Assembly: GCA_001464735.1 (NCBI GenBank)
Contig: LNDU01000044.1
Location: forward strand, 95,091-159,090
Source: Nitrospira sp. Ga0074138
Lineage (GTDB): Bacteria; Nitrospirota; Nitrospiria; Nitrospirales; Nitrospiraceae
Direction of reading: 5' to 3'
Length of the DNA: 64,000 nt
Shown: in pieces, positions 16,046 to 24,478 of the stretch
Layout: each line of letters opens with the position of its first letter
Numbering within the stretch: position 1 is the stretch's first letter
Program-made: the position numbers and the translations under genes
The notes under the pieces: model-generated
Seen by the model: only the letters and a program-made list of their open reading frames with translations
Told to the model about the DNA's origin: nothing
Databases searched by the model: none

Positions 16046-17512
16046 CTAGCACAACACCTTGAGTTCCTCAAGGCTTTCTGTGGCCTTTGCAATTCTGAGT
16101 CGTATGGAATCTACAAGATTATGATTTTTTTGAGCATTTATATTTGTATTGGCCGTAACAAGACCCGCTTGGGCTGCGGCGATGGCGAGGGTCAGCCCTA
16201 CTGAGAGATCTGACTGGATGGTCGGTTTCGCTCCCTCACGTAACGGATGGAGCAACCGCGCAACCTCGCAGGACAGCTCCGTGATTTCTAAAGGCACTTC
16301 GGTAGCCCGTTGGACCGCAATCGAAATCGCATGGGGACGATTGGGAAGTTGTTTTGGGATTTTGTAAGCATCCATCAGTCCATTGTAGACGGTTGTATCT
16401 GTTTGAACGAGCTGATGGAGCTGCCGGCTCAATTCAAGCAAGCGCTGTTCTCTATCTGACTGTCCTGCGAGGCGTGCCCCCATCACCCCCAAGGAAGCCG
16501 CCAGGGCACCTACGAATGCCGCGACGCTACCACCGGCCGGCGTCGGCTTGGCGTCAGCAACGGTGGCAAGGAAATGTGAGAGGGGGTGCGCCGGTTCGTG
16601 CTTGCTGTACATTGCCTCGGCGATTCTTGTTTCGAGGACCTGGCTGGAATCGAATCGATCGAGCTGCAACGAGGCAGCGGCTGCCTGATCTAATGCTGCT
16701 TGAGGAGCAAGACCGATCAATTCACTCCCCGCCACATCTATATTACGTTTCGCGGCTTCGGCCTTGACGCGCTGAAATACGGTCAGAATAGGCGTCACGA
16801 GGTAATCGGTCACATTCATGGCGACCTGCACCATGCCGCGACTGGATAGCGCTACTCCGATCGCTTTGACAGAGCGCAACCCGCCGCTTGAGTGGCGGAT
16901 GGCTCGGGCGATAGAACGGGCTTGCTCAACGTTTGTCGAGCAGAGGTTTACGTTGTAGGCGATCAATGGAGGCCGGGCACCGATTGCGATCGCCCCCGCG
17001 CGCTCATGCAGTCGAGGGGGACCGAAGTCGGGAATCCAATCAGGGTCTGACTCCATCCGGAACGCCAGGCCTTCGAGCCCACCACGTCTGACTGACTCCA
17101 ATGGGGCGTGGTCGGCATGACCTGCGGCACGTTCGTACAAGAAAACGGGGATTCCCAGCTCACGCCCCACTCGTTCTCCAAGTCGCTTCGCAAGCAGGAC
17201 GCAGTCTTGCATCGTCGTACCCCTGATCGGGATAAACGGCACCACATCCGTCGATCCTATGCGGGGGTGTACGCCGACATGTGTCCGTAGGTCGATGAGT
17301 TCAGTCGCGACTTGAACGGCACGAAATGCAGCTTCAACGATTGCGTCCGGGGGGCCACAGAACGTCAGTACTGACCGGTGGTGGTCCGCATCCATCGAGT
17401 GGTCGAGGAGTGTCACGTCGGCTGTCGCCGCCACGGTATCGAGCAAGGCGTGAACCGTTCCTTGATCCCGACCTTCACTGAAGTTAGGAACGCACTCGAC
17501 GAGTCGATCCAT
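16046..17512 (-). CDS. ftcD: Glutamate formimidoyltransferase / formiminotetrahydrofolate cyclodeaminase
   Basis: A bifunctional folate enzyme of about 488 residues. The transferase half starts MDRLVECVPNFSEGRDQGTV and contains HVGVHPRIGSTDVVPFIPI. The C-terminal cyclodeaminase half (from about residue 300) has TVADAKPTPAGGSVAAFVGA, the family signature. It moves a formimino group from formiminoglutamate to tetrahydrofolate and deaminates it to methenyl-THF. No histidine-degradation genes are nearby. The ATG at 17512 is chosen because the family starts there, and an ATG at 17533 is also possible. A strong hairpin ends 27 bases upstream (17539), so expression must start in or read through a very short gap. 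Confidence 0.9.
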   Translation of the reverse strand: MDRLVECVPNFSEGRDQGTVHALLDTVAATADVTLLDHSMDADHHRSVLTFCGPPDAIVEAAFRAVQVATELIDLRTHVGVHPRIGSTDVVPFIPIRGTTMQDCVLLAKRLGERVGRELGIPVFLYERAAGHADHAPLESVRRGGLEGLAFRMESDPDWIPDFGPPRLHERAGAIAIGARPPLIAYNVNLCSTNVEQARSIARAIRHSSGGLRSVKAIGVALSSRGMVQVAMNVTDYLVTPILTVFQRVKAEAAKRNIDVAGSELIGLAPQAALDQAAAASLQLDRFDSSQVLETRIAEAMYSKHEPAHPLSHFLATVADAKPTPAGGSVAAFVGALAASLGVMGARLAGQSDREQRLLELSRQLHQLVQTDTTVYNGLMDAYKIPKQLPNRPHAISIAVQRATEVPLEITELSCEVARLLHPLREGAKPTIQSDLSVGLTLAIAAAQAGLVTANTNINAQKNHNLVDSIRLRIAKATESLEELKVLC

Positions 17513-17538
17513 AGAGGGTCCAGCACATGTCAACGAAA

Positions 17539-17571
17539 AAGCCGGATGATCGATGACCGATCATCCGGCTT
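17539..17571 (-). terminator. Intrinsic terminator after the DsrE-TusA pair
   Basis: A perfect 14-bp stem (17539-17552 with 17558-17571, core GCCGGATGATCG) closes a 5-base loop. On the minus strand it is followed by TTTTTCG. It lies 33 bases after the tusA-like stop and immediately before ftcD. Confidence 0.8.
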
Positions 17572-17604
17572 CGGGCTTAATCGTCGTTCTCTGAAGGGAT
17601 CTGG

Positions 17605-17850
17605 CTATTTCGTCTTCTTTACGAACGCCTTATAGATACGGCCAGACTTGGCCTGTTCCTCTTCCAGACCCATCATTTGATGCCCCGTGGTTTCACACCA
17701 AGCCGGCATGTCTTTTTTGATGCCCTCATCATCGGACACGACTTCCAGCACCTGTCCCAAGGCCAATTCTTTGATTTTCTTGGATGTGAGAATAATCGGC
17801 ATTGGACAAAAGTATCCCAATGTATCGAGTTTGACATCGGCCTGCATCAT
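17605..17850 (-). CDS. TusA-family sulfur carrier protein
   Basis: An 81-residue protein with TLGYFCPMPIILTSKKIKEL, the TusA/SirA signature with the sulfur-carrying Cys15 and the CPxP motif. The later strand LEVVSDDEGIKKDMPAWCETT is also typical. TusA proteins pass persulfide sulfur between enzymes. It lies 27 bases after the DsrE-family gene (17878-18408) on the same strand and is followed by an intrinsic terminator, so the two form a DsrE-TusA operon. Paired genes of this type act in sulfur trafficking, and the donor and acceptor are not in the window. Confidence 0.9.
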   Translation of the reverse strand: MMQADVKLDTLGYFCPMPIILTSKKIKELALGQVLEVVSDDEGIKKDMPAWCETTGHQMMGLEEEQAKSGRIYKAFVKKTK

Positions 17851-17877
17851 GAAAACACCCTCGCTTCAGTGGACGAT

Positions 17878-18408
17878 TCAAATAAACAGATTGACAGTGC
17901 CCTGTTTGGCTTCCGCCAGATACGTGGTTACGCCGGCGAACTGATCGATGCCGTCGATCAAGGTGTCCTTAGTAATCCCCATAAGGCCCATCGTCGTCGT
18001 GCAGGCGATGAACCGCACGTCCAGATCGAGGGCCGTTTGCATCAACTCGGGCACACCGGGCATCCGGTTTTGCTTCATCACCGTCTGCATCATTTTCGTC
18101 CCCAACCCACCGAAGTGGAATCGGGATAACGGAAGTGTATCGGCTCCGCCTCTGTTGAGTAGCCCGAACATACGTCGAAGCCAATCTTTCGCTGAACTCG
18201 TGGCACCCCTTCGTCGAATCGCATTCAGTCCCCAAAACGTAAAAAACATGGTCACACGCATACCCATCGCAGCGGCGCCCGTGGCGATAATAAAAGCCGC
18301 CATGGCCTTATCGAGATCACCGCTCAGCAAGACGATCGTCACTCGATCAGGCTTGGATTGCTGTAGTTGTGCTAACGTCACCGTCGGCTCTATCTGTGTG
18401 GCAATCAT
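17878..18408 (-). CDS. DsrE/DsrF/DrsH-like family protein
   Basis: A 176-residue protein. RVTIVLLSGDLDKAMAAFIIATGAAAMGMRVTMFFTFWGLN is the start of the longer DsrE family (DsrE2 type), often membrane-associated through the central hydrophobic region. A later VRFIACTTTMGLMGI holds a conserved cysteine. The ATG at 18408 is chosen over a longer form because GAGGTGAGATC directly precedes it. It has its own promoter (18448-18477) and heads an operon with the TusA-like gene. It probably exchanges persulfide sulfur with the TusA protein. Confidence 0.85.
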   Translation of the reverse strand: MIATQIEPTVTLAQLQQSKPDRVTIVLLSGDLDKAMAAFIIATGAAAMGMRVTMFFTFWGLNAIRRRGATSSAKDWLRRMFGLLNRGGADTLPLSRFHFGGLGTKMMQTVMKQNRMPGVPELMQTALDLDVRFIACTTTMGLMGITKDTLIDGIDQFAGVTTYLAEAKQGTVNLFI

Positions 18409-18447
18409 GATCTCACCTCGTGACTCTTTCAAATTGTGCGCATGAAC

Positions 18448-18477
18448 AGAATAGTATGTGATCCTTCGGGGTGTCAA
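18448..18477 (-). promoter_or_regulatory. Sigma-70 promoter of the DsrE-TusA operon
   Basis: On the minus strand a perfect TTGACA (18472-18477), an 18-base spacer and TATTCT (18448-18453, 4/6). The start codon at 18408 is 40 bases downstream. Confidence 0.65.
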
Positions 18478-18590
18478 GGAACTGAGTCACTGCGCGACGG
18501 TGTACGCATTGCTTGACCTATCTCCATCCCCTCGTTATAGTCGGAATCCATTGTGCTAGGCCCGTCTTGCGAGTGTCCTCCCGATCTAGA

Positions 18591-19682
18591 ATGACCCTCA
18601 TGATCGAACAGCCATCACCCGAGGTCGTGTCTTCCAGGAGCGCTCCACTCTTTGGCTTTTGGTACCCAGCTGTCCCGAGCCATACTTTGCGCCAGGGCAC
18701 GATGAAGGGGCTGCAGATGTTGGGGCTGCCGATCGTCCTCTGTCGCGATCGAACCGGTGGCCTTGCGGCGATGCGCGATATCTGCCCGCACCGTGGCATG
18801 CCTCTGTCATTCGGCCGGTTTGACGGTGAACGAGTGGAATGCTCGTATCACGGATGGCAGTTCGATATGAAGGGGCGCTGCCGGTGCATCCCTGCCCTCC
18901 CCGAACAGGGGAATTTACAAACCGACAAGATCGGCGTCACGACCTATCCAGCTGAAGAAACGGACGGCATGATTTGGCTCTATCTCCCCGACGAACGAGG
19001 TCCCATCCATCCATTGCCTCCCGTTCCGCGCCTGCCACTTCCGTCGGAACCTCGGCAATCGTTCCATATTTCATTGACCTACACCTGTACTCCTGACGAT
19101 GGCATCATCGGTCTCATCGATCCGGTGCATGGACCGTACGTCCATTCATGGTGGCGCAGTGATGCGCGTATGCATGAGAAGACGAAGATCTTTGATCCAA
19201 TCCCGAACGGCTTCCGGATGATTCCACATCGTCCCGCCAAAAATAGTGGGCCGTTCCATTGGGTGGAGCGAATCTATGGAGGACCGCTGTCGACCACCAT
19301 CGATTTTGTGTTGCCGAATCAGCGGGTAGAGCTGATGCAATGTGGACGGATGTGGATGGCCAATCGATTGATGGCCACGCCAGTGTCCGATATGGAATGT
19401 CGCATCGATTTTTCAGCCTATTGGCGGGGGCTCCATTGGCTGCCGTTCGGCAATCTGATTTTTCGCACGCTGACAAAGATGTTTCTTGGCCAGGATGAGC
19501 GGGCGATGAAGCACCTAGCGGTGGGGCTTCGTCACAAACCCTCGTCGATGTTTCTCGGTGATGCTGATATGCCGGCGAAATGGTACTACAAACTGAAGGC
19601 CGCCCATCAGGCATCAGTCCAAACAGGCAGACCGTTTGATCATCCTCTCAAAGAGCGAGTGACACTGAGGTGGCGAAGCTGA
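18591..19682 (+). CDS. Rieske 2Fe-2S ring-hydroxylating oxygenase, alpha subunit type
   Basis: A 363-residue protein. The Rieske domain has Cys65-x-His67 (ICPHRGMPL) and Cys84-x2-His87 (ECSYHGWQFD), which bind the 2Fe-2S cluster. The catalytic half has LIDPVHGPYVHSWW, a likely mononuclear-iron ligand region like that of vanillate demethylase and pheophorbide a oxygenase relatives. A hydrophobic C-terminal part (HWLPFGNLIFRTLTKM) hints at membrane association, as in the chlorophyll-type enzymes. The substrate cannot be read from the sequence. Starts at 18591 and 18600 are close, and neither has a clear ribosome site. It overlaps the following S16 protease gene by 13 bases, suggesting coupling. 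Confidence 0.8.
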   Translation: MTLMIEQPSPEVVSSRSAPLFGFWYPAVPSHTLRQGTMKGLQMLGLPIVLCRDRTGGLAAMRDICPHRGMPLSFGRFDGERVECSYHGWQFDMKGRCRCIPALPEQGNLQTDKIGVTTYPAEETDGMIWLYLPDERGPIHPLPPVPRLPLPSEPRQSFHISLTYTCTPDDGIIGLIDPVHGPYVHSWWRSDARMHEKTKIFDPIPNGFRMIPHRPAKNSGPFHWVERIYGGPLSTTIDFVLPNQRVELMQCGRMWMANRLMATPVSDMECRIDFSAYWRGLHWLPFGNLIFRTLTKMFLGQDERAMKHLAVGLRHKPSSMFLGDADMPAKWYYKLKAAHQASVQTGRPFDHPLKERVTLRWRS

Positions 19683-20329
19683 CTGTGTCGTTTCGGCTGG
19701 TGTGCCTGCTGATGCTGGCGACCATGCCTGCGATAGCCGCGTATGCCGGCAGCTCCAACATCGTCTCCGTCCCGACTCTGGGCGTACAGGGTGAGGGACT
19801 TCCCGGTGTCTTGAACTACATCTTAGTCCAGCTCGATCACGTTGCCTCGCAAGGTGGCCCTACCATTCAGTTCAATGAAGTCAACTTGGGGGGAGGCTCC
19901 CGCGTCGGTGAAGAATGGAAAGAGGGAGCCCGTCGCGCCGTGCGCGCCGTGCTCCATGCCGTCGGTGACAGTGGGCATGATTGGATGATCACGATCAAAA
20001 ATCGCTCCGCGACGTCCTTGACCGACGGGATGAGCGCCAGCGCCGCCGTTGCCGTGGCAATCATGGCAGCCCATCGAGGAGGCGTGCTCAGATCGGATGT
20101 GGTGTTATCCGGCCAGATCACACCAGATGGTCGCTTAGACGTGGTCGGAGGGTTACCCGTGAAAATCGAGGCCGCCGCGAACGCGCATTACCGAGCCATC
20201 ATCGTTCCGCTGGATCAGGTACTCACGGCGGACTGGATTAGCTCGACGGATGTTGCCTCTCGCAGGAGGGTCCAGCTCATTCAAGCGGGCACACTCGATG
20301 AGGCCTACCATGCTATGACGGTACGCTAG
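19670..20329 (+). CDS. Secreted Lon-like S16 serine protease domain protein
   Basis: A 219-residue protein with a signal peptide (1-27) and a stand-alone Lon-type proteolytic domain with no ATPase. DGMSASAAVAVAI carries the catalytic Ser122, and GGLPVKIEAAANA the catalytic Lys165. The 43-residue gap equals that between Ser679 and Lys722 of E. coli Lon. LSGQITPDGRLDVVGG is the Lon strand before the lysine. It starts with GTG inside the end of the Rieske gene. It likely acts outside the cytoplasm, and its substrates are unknown. Confidence 0.8.
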   Translation: MAKLTVSFRLVCLLMLATMPAIAAYAGSSNIVSVPTLGVQGEGLPGVLNYILVQLDHVASQGGPTIQFNEVNLGGGSRVGEEWKEGARRAVRAVLHAVGDSGHDWMITIKNRSATSLTDGMSASAAVAVAIMAAHRGGVLRSDVVLSGQITPDGRLDVVGGLPVKIEAAANAHYRAIIVPLDQVLTADWISSTDVASRRRVQLIQAGTLDEAYHAMTVR

Positions 20330-22335
20330 CCTTCGCGCTCAGTCGCGACAATAAATCCCATCGCCCGTCTGATCTCATCGCGCGCTCCGAGCAGGACCAC
20401 GATATCACCGGCAAGAAGCTTGGTTTTCTCCGATGGATTGGATTCCGTCACGCCGCTTCTGGTCAAGGCAATGATTGACGCGCCTGTACGTGGCCGCAGT
20501 GCCAATTGGACGATCGTCTTTCCCGCAGCCGGTGAGTTCTCCTCGATTCGACAGGTCTCCACTTCGACGTCAGCGAGGGTTCCGCCGCGAAGGTGGTGGG
20601 CCAGTTCGGGAAGCTCGCTTCGGCGGAGGAGCGCGTATCCCTCCCGCCGCACCTGTTCCGCTTTTCGCATGACGAAATCTTGCGGCATGTTGTAGGTGCG
20701 GAGGACGAGCGCAAAGATTTCAATCGACGTTTCAAATTCTTCCGGCACGACATCGTCGGCACCTAGCTGATGGAGCTCCTCTAGTTCACGCAAATAACGG
20801 GTTCTCACGACGATATGAATCTTCGGGTTCAAGGCTCGGGCCACCTGGACGGTCCGTCGGGCCATGAACGGATCGGAGATTGCGATAACCAGGACCCGCG
20901 CATCGTCGATTTTTACATGCCGCAACACATTCGGATTCGTCGCATCGCCATAATAGAGTGGCAAGCCATGGGCAGCCTCGCGGCGCACCGTGTCACCATC
21001 CAGATCTAAGGCGATATATGGCACTTCCGTCTCACTCAAGACGCGAGCGAGGTTGCGCCCATTCAACCCATACCCCACGATAATCACATGGTCCTTGATG
21101 CGGAGATGCCGTCCTTCTGCCTCAAGCACATGAGCGGTGGTCTGTCCGGGAAACCAGTGGCGAAGGCGTTGTACCGCCTCAGCGCGTCGCGCGAGATGGG
21201 GGGACCACTGCATCAGGAGCGGTGTGATGATCATGGAGCAGACCGAGACTGCCAGAAAGACTTGGTAGGGCGGTCCGGATAAAAGCTTATTCTCCAGGCC
21301 GACCTGTGCCAGAATAAAGCTGAACTCACCCACCTGCGCGAGAGCAATGCCGGTCATGACGGCGGAACGGGGAGGCACGGAGACCGCTAAGACGGCTCCC
21401 GCTCCGGCGATAAACTTGACGAGTAGGACGACAAGCAATACGCCAGTCACGACGAGTGGATACTCCAGCAGGATTCGCCAATCCATCAGGATACCGATCG
21501 AGACAAAGAACAGACTGTTGAAACTGTCGCGAAAGGGCAGCACTTCGGCAATGGCTTGGTGACTGTATTCCGATTCTGAAATCACGAGTCCGGCGATGAA
21601 CGCTCCCAGGGCAAGCGAGAGCCCGCCGAGAGAGGTCAACCACGCAATGCCGAGGCACATGACAATGATGGTCAACAGGAAGAGTTCCCGGCTTCGGCTG
21701 CGAACGATGTGTTCGAGCAGTCTGGGGACCGCATACCATGCGGCCGCGACGATACAGGCGACCACCACCAGAGACTTGCCCAACGAGAACAGCACGGGGG
21801 TCAGCGAGCCTCCGTCGGGACTGGCGAGAATGGGTGTCAGCAAGATCATGGGGACGACGGCCAGGTCTTGGAAGACCAGAATGCCGATAGTGGCTCGCCC
21901 GTGAGGCGAATCGCTGTCCCCGTTGGCAGCCAACGCCTTCAACACGATGGCCGTGCTGCTCAGCGAGAGCAGGAAGCCCCAGAAGATCGCCTGCGATGCC
22001 GGTAACCCGACCAGCGTTCCGACGAGCCACGAGATTACAATGACTCCCCCCACTTGGATCGGAGCGGCGATCAAGAGCAGTCGCCTCAGCGAGGTCAGTT
22101 GCCTCAGCGAGAATTCGATCCCGATGGTAAACAGAAGCAGCACAATCCCGATTTCCGCCAGCACTTGTACTGTCGCGATGTCAGAAATCAGATTGAGCCC
22201 ATGAGGGCCGATCAACGCTCCGGCGACAAGGAACCCGGCGATGGACGGCAGTCGGAATTGATGAAATAAGAAAACCACGGCGATGGAGACGGTGTAGATC
22301 AGCAGTAAATTACCGAGTACGCTGTAGTCGGTCAT
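20326..22335 (-). CDS. CPA2-family monovalent cation/proton antiporter with TrkA domains
   Basis: A 669-residue protein. The membrane part (about 1-390) has 11-13 helices, with FRLPSIAGFLVAGALIGPHGL and ALGAFIAGLVISESEYSHQ typical of KefB/KefC and related antiporters. A TrkA-N domain follows (HVIIVGYGLNGRNLARVL, a GxGxxG dinucleotide site), then a TrkA-C domain near the C-terminus (TGASIIALTRSGV). It probably exchanges K+ or Na+ for protons under nucleotide control. The ATG at 22335 is chosen because the family starts at this helix. The stop overlaps the convergent S16 protease stop by four bases. Confidence 0.9.
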   Translation of the reverse strand: MTDYSVLGNLLLIYTVSIAVVFLFHQFRLPSIAGFLVAGALIGPHGLNLISDIATVQVLAEIGIVLLLFTIGIEFSLRQLTSLRRLLLIAAPIQVGGVIVISWLVGTLVGLPASQAIFWGFLLSLSSTAIVLKALAANGDSDSPHGRATIGILVFQDLAVVPMILLTPILASPDGGSLTPVLFSLGKSLVVVACIVAAAWYAVPRLLEHIVRSRSRELFLLTIIVMCLGIAWLTSLGGLSLALGAFIAGLVISESEYSHQAIAEVLPFRDSFNSLFFVSIGILMDWRILLEYPLVVTGVLLVVLLVKFIAGAGAVLAVSVPPRSAVMTGIALAQVGEFSFILAQVGLENKLLSGPPYQVFLAVSVCSMIITPLLMQWSPHLARRAEAVQRLRHWFPGQTTAHVLEAEGRHLRIKDHVIIVGYGLNGRNLARVLSETEVPYIALDLDGDTVRREAAHGLPLYYGDATNPNVLRHVKIDDARVLVIAISDPFMARRTVQVARALNPKIHIVVRTRYLRELEELHQLGADDVVPEEFETSIEIFALVLRTYNMPQDFVMRKAEQVRREGYALLRRSELPELAHHLRGGTLADVEVETCRIEENSPAAGKTIVQLALRPRTGASIIALTRSGVTESNPSEKTKLLAGDIVVLLGARDEIRRAMGFIVATEREG

Positions 22336-22792
22336 AACGAGTCGTATCTTGTTGTTCGTCTTGCCTGACGCCGCTTCGGAACCAGGCCATCCGATAATCT
22401 GTCGAGGCTGGAGTGGGTCATCGCCATAAGAAGTCCTACGCCGATCGGTAGATACGCAGGATACCTGAGGTTTATACACCGGACAAGGCAAAGCCGCATG
22501 TTCCTATGCGCTTTTCTTTGGAAAGGCACTCATTCGGCGTTTGGAGTGAGGGCGATTCCACCAGTCTCCGGTGCGTGGCGATGAAGGCCCGAATCATGAA
22601 TCCGCCGTATTTCTTGCTGGCCCTGATCAGTTGAGCAATCGTGGCCAAGCCGCTCCAGTCATGGAGTTCTCCCCCTAAAGAGGCATAGACCAAAGAATAA
22701 AGTATTGAGTAGGGTGTGTCGGTACGGTTTCACAGGAATAATCCCGGGTGACAAGGTATTGGTGCCTTCGCCACCGGATTTGGAGGTGCCCC
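22336..22792. other. Intergenic region, possible small ORF
   Basis: About 457 bases between divergent genes. A minus-strand frame at 22472-22693 (73 codons, TTG start) is open but has no ribosome site or recognisable motif, so I do not call it. GGAGGTG near 22782 is the ribosome site of the next gene. Confidence 0.3.
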
Positions 22793-23356
22793 ATGCGGCC
22801 GACGCGGATGTTCCCTTTCTTCGCTGCGCTACTGGCGGTCTTTTCCGCTGCTCCGGCATTCTCAGATATCGAGTCCGGATCGGGGACGACTTGGGACTGT
22901 CCCCAAACGGATGGCAGCTCAATCTACACGAACAAGGAGCGGGTTGGTTGTCATGCGATGTCGCTGAAGCCGCTTTCCGTCGTGCCCGATTTAGTGAACA
23001 TACCGACGATTCCTCAACCCTCAACGGTTGCCGCACCCCATTACCAAATTCCTTCCTACCAAGATCGTGGTTCAGGCATTGGAGGCCGGAATGTCCCAGA
23101 TTGGGCTAAAGACTGGCATGCGAGCATAGCGCCGGGTAGGTCTCTACAAGAGGAAGTCTGTATGCTCTACTCCGAATGGCTTCACTTGGTTCAAAAAACC
23201 CGCGGTGGAATGTTTTATGGTACCGATCCGTCTTATGGCGGTGACCTCTCAGGGCGTAGTCAGCGTGGGGCTAGTTACTCGTTTTACGACAACACACGCT
23301 ACGTCACGCTATCGAGAATCTTTGGGGCGGGGTTCATTCCCATAGGTTGTCCGTAA
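22793..23356 (+). CDS. Secreted hypothetical protein
   Basis: A 187-residue protein with a signal peptide (1-24, FAALLAVFSAAPAFS). A proline- and tyrosine-rich middle follows (VVPDLVNIPTIPQPSTVAAP), then a glycine/tyrosine-rich end, and there are four cysteines. The start at 22793 is fixed by GGAGGTG six bases upstream. Composition suggests an envelope or extracellular location. No family is recognised. Confidence 0.55.
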   Translation: MRPTRMFPFFAALLAVFSAAPAFSDIESGSGTTWDCPQTDGSSIYTNKERVGCHAMSLKPLSVVPDLVNIPTIPQPSTVAAPHYQIPSYQDRGSGIGGRNVPDWAKDWHASIAPGRSLQEEVCMLYSEWLHLVQKTRGGMFYGTDPSYGGDLSGRSQRGASYSFYDNTRYVTLSRIFGAGFIPIGCP

Positions 23357-23422
23357 GGGCCTCCAGTCAGCTGTAGCTCGACGCCCTCCGTAGCCTGCCC
23401 GTTCTCTATTGCGGAGAGTTCG

Positions 23423-24451
23423 TCAGAGCCGATAGAACTCCCGATACCACTTCACGAAACGGGGTATCCCCACTTCGACTGATGTGGTCGGCTTGAAGCC
23501 GACATCGTTGGTGAGATCGTCGATGTCGGCATAGGTCGCAGGGACGTCTCCAGGCTGTAACGGCATCAGCTTCTTCTCCGCCTTCTTCCCCAGCGATTGT
23601 TCCAATACCTCGATGAAGTGCAGCAGCTCGACCGGCTGATGGTTGCCGATGTTATAGATGCGCGCCGGAGCTGAGCTGGTTCCGGGATCTGGCTTCTCTC
23701 CTGACCATGCTGGATTGGCCGTCGCCGTCGCAGGATGATCCAGCGTCCGAATGACTCCCTCGACGATGTCGTCCACATAGGTGAAATCGCGTTTCATCTT
23801 GCCGTGATTGAAGACTTCAATCGGTTGGCCCTCCAAAATGGCCTTCGTAAAGATGAAGAGGGCCATATCGGGGCGTCCCCAGGGTCCATAGACGGTAAAA
23901 AAACGAAGGCCTGTGCAAGGCAGGTGATACAGATGCGCATAACAGTGAGCCATCAGCTCGTTGGCTTTCTTACTGGCGGCATACAGGGAGACCGGATGGT
24001 CCACATTGTCATGCACGGAAAACGGCATATGCGTGTTGCCGCCGTACACGGAACTTGATGACGCATAGACGAGATGCTCGACCTGACTGTGCCGGCAGCC
24101 TTCCAGAATATTCATGAAGCCTTCGATGTTGCTCTCTGTATAGGCATGAGGGTTGATGAGGGAATAGCGCACGCCTGCTTGGGCTGCGAGATGGACGACC
24201 CGCCGTATGGGTGTGTCGGCAAAGAGGTCTCGCATCCCTTGTCGGTTGGCGAGATCGAGTTTGACGAAGCTAAATCGTTCGTGCGGCGTCAACTGGGCGA
24301 GCCGAGCCTGTTTCAATCGTACGTCGTAGTAGTCATTGATATTGTCGAGGCCGATCACCTGATCGCCACGGTCCAAGAGGCGTTTGGCCACGTGAAACCC
24401 GATGAACCCCGCGGCGCCCGTGACAAGAATCGGCGGCTGCGTTCCAGTCAT
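23423..24451 (-). CDS. UDP-glucuronate 4-epimerase-like NAD-dependent epimerase
   Basis: A 342-residue extended short-chain dehydrogenase. The Rossmann motif [14 protein letters not shown] is followed by [18 protein letters not shown], which is characteristic of the UDP-glucuronate 4-epimerase group. The catalytic YAASKKANE (YxxxK) is present. It would convert UDP-glucuronate to UDP-galacturonate for surface polysaccharide. AAAGGAGTAGAT precedes the ATG. It is the last gene of a minus-strand run with the VOC and MBL genes. Confidence 0.9.
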   Translation of the reverse strand: MTGTQPPILVTGAAGFIGFHVAKRLLDRGDQVIGLDNINDYYDVRLKQARLAQLTPHERFSFVKLDLANRQGMRDLFADTPIRRVVHLAAQAGVRYSLINPHAYTESNIEGFMNILEGCRHSQVEHLVYASSSSVYGGNTHMPFSVHDNVDHPVSLYAASKKANELMAHCYAHLYHLPCTGLRFFTVYGPWGRPDMALFIFTKAILEGQPIEVFNHGKMKRDFTYVDDIVEGVIRTLDHPATATANPAWSGEKPDPGTSSAPARIYNIGNHQPVELLHFIEVLEQSLGKKAEKKLMPLQPGDVPATYADIDDLTNDVGFKPTTSVEVGIPRFVKWYREFYRL

Positions 24452-24478
24452 ATCTACTCCTTTAAGAAAGAAAAGATG

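Noticed and set aside
22336..22491. N-terminal extension of the CPA2 antiporter to 22491
   Set aside because: The extra 52 residues are polar and unlike the family, which starts at the helix following ATG 22335.
22472..22693. 73-codon minus-strand frame between the antiporter and a secreted gene
   Set aside because: TTG start, no ribosome site and no recognisable sequence; kept only as a note in the intergenic entry.
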